A DNA stretch of 64,000 bases from Astrobacterium formosum (GTDB lineage: Bacteria > Pseudomonadota > Alphaproteobacteria > Rhizobiales > Xanthobacteraceae), in assembly GCA_030848545.1 (NCBI GenBank), contig JAVDCA010000006.1:62001-126000 (forward strand). Direction: 5' to 3'. Below the pieces are notes generated by a model, which searched no databases, was not told the origin of the DNA, and saw nothing but the letters and a program-made list of their open reading frames with translations. Positions 60,681 to 64,000 of this stretch are shown in pieces. The first letter of the stretch is position 1. Every line of letters begins with the position of its first letter. Made by a program: the position numbers and the translations under genes.

Positions 60681-62117
60681 TCACCCCAAGAGCGCCGCGA
60701 CGGTGCGGAACCAGTGCACGATGGTCTCCGGCAGCCACAGACCCGCCATCAGCACCAGGGCGAAATGGATGAACAGCGGCACCGACGACGCCTTGACGGG
60801 ATCCGTGGAGCCCTTGGGTTCGCCGAACACCACGTCCTGCAACCGCAGCATCAGGGCGCCGAACGAGACCAGAAGGCCGATCACCAGCACCACCGCCAGC
60901 AGCGGCTGGCGCGCGAAGGTGGTCGACACCAGCATGAACTCGGAGGTGAACATGCCGAACGGCGGCAGCCCCGCGATGGCGATGACGCCGAGGGCGAAGC
61001 CGAAGGCGAGCACCGGATGGGTCGTCGACAGGCCGCCAATGTCGGCGAGACGTTGGGTGCCCTTGACCTGGGCGATGTGGCCGACCGTGAAGAAGATCGC
61101 CGACTTGATCAGCGAGTGCATGGTCATGTGCAGGAGGCCGGCGAAATTGGCGAGCGGCCCGCCGATGCCGAACGCGAAGGTGGCCAGCCCCATGTGCTCG
61201 ATGGACGAGTAGGCGAACAGCCTTTTGATGTCGCGCCGGCGGTAGAGCATGAAGGCGGCGAACAGCAGGCTGACGAGGCCGAGGGCCGCCATGATGGCGC
61301 CGACATTGAGGGTCGCCGGATTGGCGGCGAGCACCATCTTGAAGCGCAAGAGCGCGTAGAGGGCGACGTTGAGCAGGAGGCCCGACAGCACCGCCGAGAT
61401 CGGCGTCGGGCCTTCCGCGTGGGCGTCCGGCAGCCAAGCGTGGAACGGCGCGAGGCCGATCTTGGTGCCATAGCCGACCAGCAGGAACACGAAGGCGAGC
61501 GACAGGAGGTGCGGCTCGAACTGGCCGGCGGCGCCCACCAGGAGATCCCAGCACATGGCCTGCAGCCCCTGGCCGATCACGTCCTGCGCGACGAGGTAGA
61601 CCAGGATGGTGCCGAAGAATGCCAGACTGATGCCGACGCTGCCGAGAATGAAGTATTTCCACGCCGCCTCGATCGCCTCGGGAGTGCGGTAGAGGCCGAC
61701 CATCATGACGGTGGTCAATGTCGCGACCTCGACGCCGACCCACATGATGCCGATATTGTTGGCGAGTAGCGCCAGGTTCATGGACCACATCATCGCCTGG
61801 TACATGGCGTGATAGAAGCGCAGGAACGACGGCGTCAGCCGGCCGGTCTCCAGCTCGTGGGCGATGTAGGTGGCCGAGAAGATCGAGGTGGTGAAGCCCA
61901 CGAAGGTCGTCAGCACGACGAGGAAAATGTTGAAGTCGTCGACGATCAGCAGGTCGCTGCGCACGCGCTCTGAGGCGAGCAGCAGCAGGCCGGCCGCGAA
62001 TGTCAGCCCGGACGTGGCGACGTTGATGAAGGCGCCGGCGCGATAGTTCGTCACCAGCGCCAGCACCGGAATGGCGAGCGCCGGGAGGATCAGGACGACG
62101 TCGATCGCGGCGATCAT
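60681..62117 (-). CDS. Hydrogenase-4 subunit F-like proton-translocating membrane protein
   Basis: This 478-residue protein has about 14 spans of the NuoL/M/N-Mrp antiporter fold. The conserved Glu and Lys of the proton path are in ILWVGVEVATL-like and WKYFILGSVG segments, and GLAPFHAWLPDAHAEGPTPISAVLSG (about residues 215-240) is the family signature. It is one of the proton-pumping units of the Ehr/Hyf complex. Its start overlaps the stop of the preceding HyfE gene by 4 bases. Confidence 0.95.
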   Translation of the reverse strand: MIAAIDVVLILPALAIPVLALVTNYRAGAFINVATSGLTFAAGLLLLASERVRSDLLIVDDFNIFLVVLTTFVGFTTSIFSATYIAHELETGRLTPSFLRFYHAMYQAMMWSMNLALLANNIGIMWVGVEVATLTTVMMVGLYRTPEAIEAAWKYFILGSVGISLAFFGTILVYLVAQDVIGQGLQAMCWDLLVGAAGQFEPHLLSLAFVFLLVGYGTKIGLAPFHAWLPDAHAEGPTPISAVLSGLLLNVALYALLRFKMVLAANPATLNVGAIMAALGLVSLLFAAFMLYRRRDIKRLFAYSSIEHMGLATFAFGIGGPLANFAGLLHMTMHSLIKSAIFFTVGHIAQVKGTQRLADIGGLSTTHPVLAFGFALGVIAIAGLPPFGMFTSEFMLVSTTFARQPLLAVVLVIGLLVSFGALMLRLQDVVFGEPKGSTDPVKASSVPLFIHFALVLMAGLWLPETIVHWFRTVAALLG

Positions 62118-62782
62118 CGCTCTCTCCTCTCGCCGCGGAAGCGATCGAGAGCGCTGACGTCGACGGTGTCGAAGCGTTCGCGAATGCGGAAAACGAACAC
62201 GCCGAAGACGATGAGCGCGATCAGGACCGAGAAGGCGACCGACACTTCGACCACCAGCGGCATGCCCTTGGCGCCGGAGGCGGCGAGGATCAGGCCGTTC
62301 TCGATCGACATGAAGCCGATGATCTGGGTGACGGCGTTGCGCCGCGTGATCATCATCAGGAGGCCGAGCAGGATGATGGCGAGCGCGAAGGCCAGGTCCT
62401 CGCGGGTCAGCGTTCCGCCCGCCTCGCGCACCGGCTGCACGAGGAGGATCGCAAGAGCCACTAGGGCGAGGCCGGTCAGCATGGTCGGGCCGCCGCCGAT
62501 CACCTGCTCGACCTCGCGGTGGATGTCGAGGCGGCGCACGATCCGATGCAGGGCGAACGGGATCAGGAATCCCTTGACCACGAGGGCGATCACCGCGGTG
62601 GCGACGAGATGCGGCGCCTCCTGGACGATCGACTGCCAGGCGACCGACAAGGAGAGCGCGATCGCCTGCCAGGCGAACACGTTGATGACGGCGGTGATGC
62701 GGTCCTGGTAGAGCAACAGGAAGCTCAACACCAGCATGCCGCCGGCGAGCAGATGGGCGAGATCGAAGGCGAGCGTGCCCAT
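62114..62782 (-). CDS. Hydrogenase-4 subunit E-like membrane protein
   Basis: This is a 222-residue protein of about six to seven membrane spans. The C-terminal block ITRRNAVTQIIGFMSIENGLILAA (about residues 145-168) is the NuoK-like signature. It belongs to the membrane arm of the Hyf/Ehr complex. It overlaps HyfF by 4 bases, and its start codon shares a base with the HyfC stop. Confidence 0.92.
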   Translation of the reverse strand: MGTLAFDLAHLLAGGMLVLSFLLLYQDRITAVINVFAWQAIALSLSVAWQSIVQEAPHLVATAVIALVVKGFLIPFALHRIVRRLDIHREVEQVIGGGPTMLTGLALVALAILLVQPVREAGGTLTREDLAFALAIILLGLLMMITRRNAVTQIIGFMSIENGLILAASGAKGMPLVVEVSVAFSVLIALIVFGVFVFRIRERFDTVDVSALDRFRGERRER

Positions 62783-63750
62783 CAGAATCCCCGCGACACG
62801 AACAGGAGGAAGACGGCGAGCGCGCCGGCCGCGAAGGCGCCGCCGAGGAAGACCGGATAGCGGAACACGCGCATCTTGGCGAGCGCGGTCTCGCCGACCG
62901 GCAACAGCGCCGCCAAAACGAACAGCTTGGCGAGATAGACCGCCATCGCGAACGCGAAGGCGGCAAGGCTGCGCTCTCCGGTCGCCATGCCGAAGGGCAC
63001 GAACAGGCAGATGATCAGCGAGAAGTAGAGGACGAGCTTGACCTGGGCGGCGGCCTCGATCATGGCGAGGTGACGCCCGGAATATTCGAGCACCATGGCC
63101 TCGTGCACCATGGTGAGCTCGAGGTGCGTCGCCGGATTGTCGATCGGAATGCGCGCATTCTCGGCGATGCCGACGAACATCATGGCGAACAGCGCCAGCG
63201 CGAGCGAGACGCGCAGTCCCACGGCCGCGGTCGAGAACAAGGCCGCGATCGAAGACAGTTGCGTCGTGCCGGCGACCAGCGCCACCGTGAAGACGATCAG
63301 CAGCATGGCGGGCTCGGCCAGCGAGGCGATCATCATCTCGCGCGAGGAGCCCAATCCCCCGAAGGCGGTGCCGACATCCATGCCGGCGAGCGCGAGCGAG
63401 AAACGCGCCGTTCCCAGAAGCGCCACGATGGCGATCAGGTCGGCCGACCAGGAGAACAGCAGGCCGGACGCGTAGGTCGGGATCAGCGCCGCCGCCACCC
63501 AGGTGACCGCGAAGACGAAATAGGGCGCGACCCGGTAGATCCACGACGCGTTGTGGGCGAGCACCGCCTCCTTGTGCATCAGCTTCCAGATGTCGAAATA
63601 GGGCTGGAGCAGCGGCGGTCCGATGCGGCGCAACAGATGCGCCCTCACCTTGCGGGTGACGCCCATGACGAGCGGCGCGATCAACACGACGATGAACATC
63701 TGCACGCCCTGGAGGGCGAGTTCGTAGAGGAAGCCGAAGATCATCGCCAT
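62782..63750 (-). CDS. Hydrogenase-4 subunit C-like (NuoH family) membrane protein
   Basis: This 322-residue protein has eight spans of the NuoH/HycD family and links the peripheral to the membrane arm. It has RRIGPPLLQPYFDIWKLMHKE (about residues 40-60), GIAENARIPIDNPATHLELTMVHEAMVLEYSG (about 195-226) and the conserved Glu residues of the quinone-like cavity. The start is at 63750; a second ATG lies two codons later. It overlaps the C-terminal end of the HyfB-like gene. Confidence 0.93.
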   Translation of the reverse strand: MAMIFGFLYELALQGVQMFIVVLIAPLVMGVTRKVRAHLLRRIGPPLLQPYFDIWKLMHKEAVLAHNASWIYRVAPYFVFAVTWVAAALIPTYASGLLFSWSADLIAIVALLGTARFSLALAGMDVGTAFGGLGSSREMMIASLAEPAMLLIVFTVALVAGTTQLSSIAALFSTAAVGLRVSLALALFAMMFVGIAENARIPIDNPATHLELTMVHEAMVLEYSGRHLAMIEAAAQVKLVLYFSLIICLFVPFGMATGERSLAAFAFAMAVYLAKLFVLAALLPVGETALAKMRVFRYPVFLGGAFAAGALAVFLLFVSRGF

Positions 63751-64000
63751 GCCGCCACCACCACGAGCAGGAGGATGAGGGCGCAGAACACCAGCGTCAG
63801 ATAGCTGCGGATGGTCAGGAACTGGAGGCGGTCGAAATGCTTGGCGAGCCAACCGATCCCGCGCGCCAGCGGTCCGTAACCGAACCGCCACACCGGATCG
63901 ATGACGCGCACGCCGAAATGGCCGGCGCGGGTATCGCCCGGCTGCGGCATGTCGAGCACCTCGTGGACGCGGAACACGACCGTGCCGAACACGCGCCGGA
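63741..64000 (-). CDS. HyfB-like proton-conducting subunit, C-terminal fragment at window edge
   Basis: The C-terminal end of a NuoL/HyfB-like membrane protein whose 5' part lies beyond position 64000. The visible end has PVWRFGYGPLARGIGWLAKHFDRLQ and a final hydrophobic helix. It overlaps the HyfC start by 10 bases. Its identity rests mainly on position in the hyfB-C-E-F-G-I order. Confidence 0.75.
   Translation of the reverse strand, partial: RRVFGTVVFRVHEVLDMPQPGDTRAGHFGVRVIDPVWRFGYGPLARGIGWLAKHFDRLQFLTIRSYLTLVFCALILLLVVVAAWR

Overview
This is a GC-rich chromosomal window from an alphaproteobacterium, most likely of the Hyphomicrobiales (Rhizobiales). The assignment is inference. It rests on the dcw gene content with a meso-diaminopimelate type MurE (DNPR motif), the many TRAP transporters, FCD-type GntR and extensin-family proteins, an alpha-type RNase P RNA, and several families of short intergenic palindromes of the kind common in this order. 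I found no tRNA, phage, IS transposase or CRISPR array.

Layout. 1-4.3 kb: a TRAP solute-binding protein, an FCD GntR regulator, a Gfo/Idh/MocA oxidoreductase and an FAH-family hydrolase, which look like a small catabolic locus. 4.5-10.7 kb: slyX-ddl, a divergent pair of an HxlR regulator and a DHFR-like reductase with a GST, a DUF1428 protein, and a KefB-like antiporter. 10.7-26 kb, minus strand: the peptidoglycan and division cluster in the transcription order mraZ-rsmH-ftsL-ftsI-murE-murF-mraY-murD-ftsW-murG-murC-(glutamine amidotransferase)-murB. It is interrupted by palindromic repeats and by a GIY-YIG nuclease gene bracketed by perfect 35-bp inverted repeats. ftsQ, ftsA and ftsZ are absent and ddl is displaced by about 5 kb. 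26-31 kb: a metallophosphoesterase plus a kinase/universal-stress fusion divergent from mraZ, a PRC-barrel protein, an AmiD-like amidase and a LysR regulator. 31.3-31.7 kb: RNase P RNA.

31.7-47.7 kb: two complete paralogous TRAP transporters back to back on the minus strand, divergent from pxpB-pxpC-pxpA (ATP-dependent 5-oxoprolinase). A chemoreceptor follows, then a fused hydantoinase A/B (5-oxoprolinase-like) gene with an apparent single-base frameshift and three in-frame insertions of palindromic repeats. Together these suggest uptake and opening of 5-oxoproline or related lactams. 47.8-52 kb: a diguanylate cyclase with a degenerate receiver, a small exported protein, a Tim44-domain protein and an extensin-family lipoprotein.

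52.4-58.5 kb: an unusual sodium-pump decarboxylase locus with one carboxyltransferase, two biotin carriers, three OadG-like subunits (one of only 47 residues) and two divergent OadB-like pumps. 58.5-64 kb, minus strand: a hydrogenase-4/complex-I-like membrane complex (hyfB'-C-E-F-G-I order) whose large subunit lacks the NiFe cysteine motifs, i.e. an Ehr-type complex. It runs off the right edge of the window.
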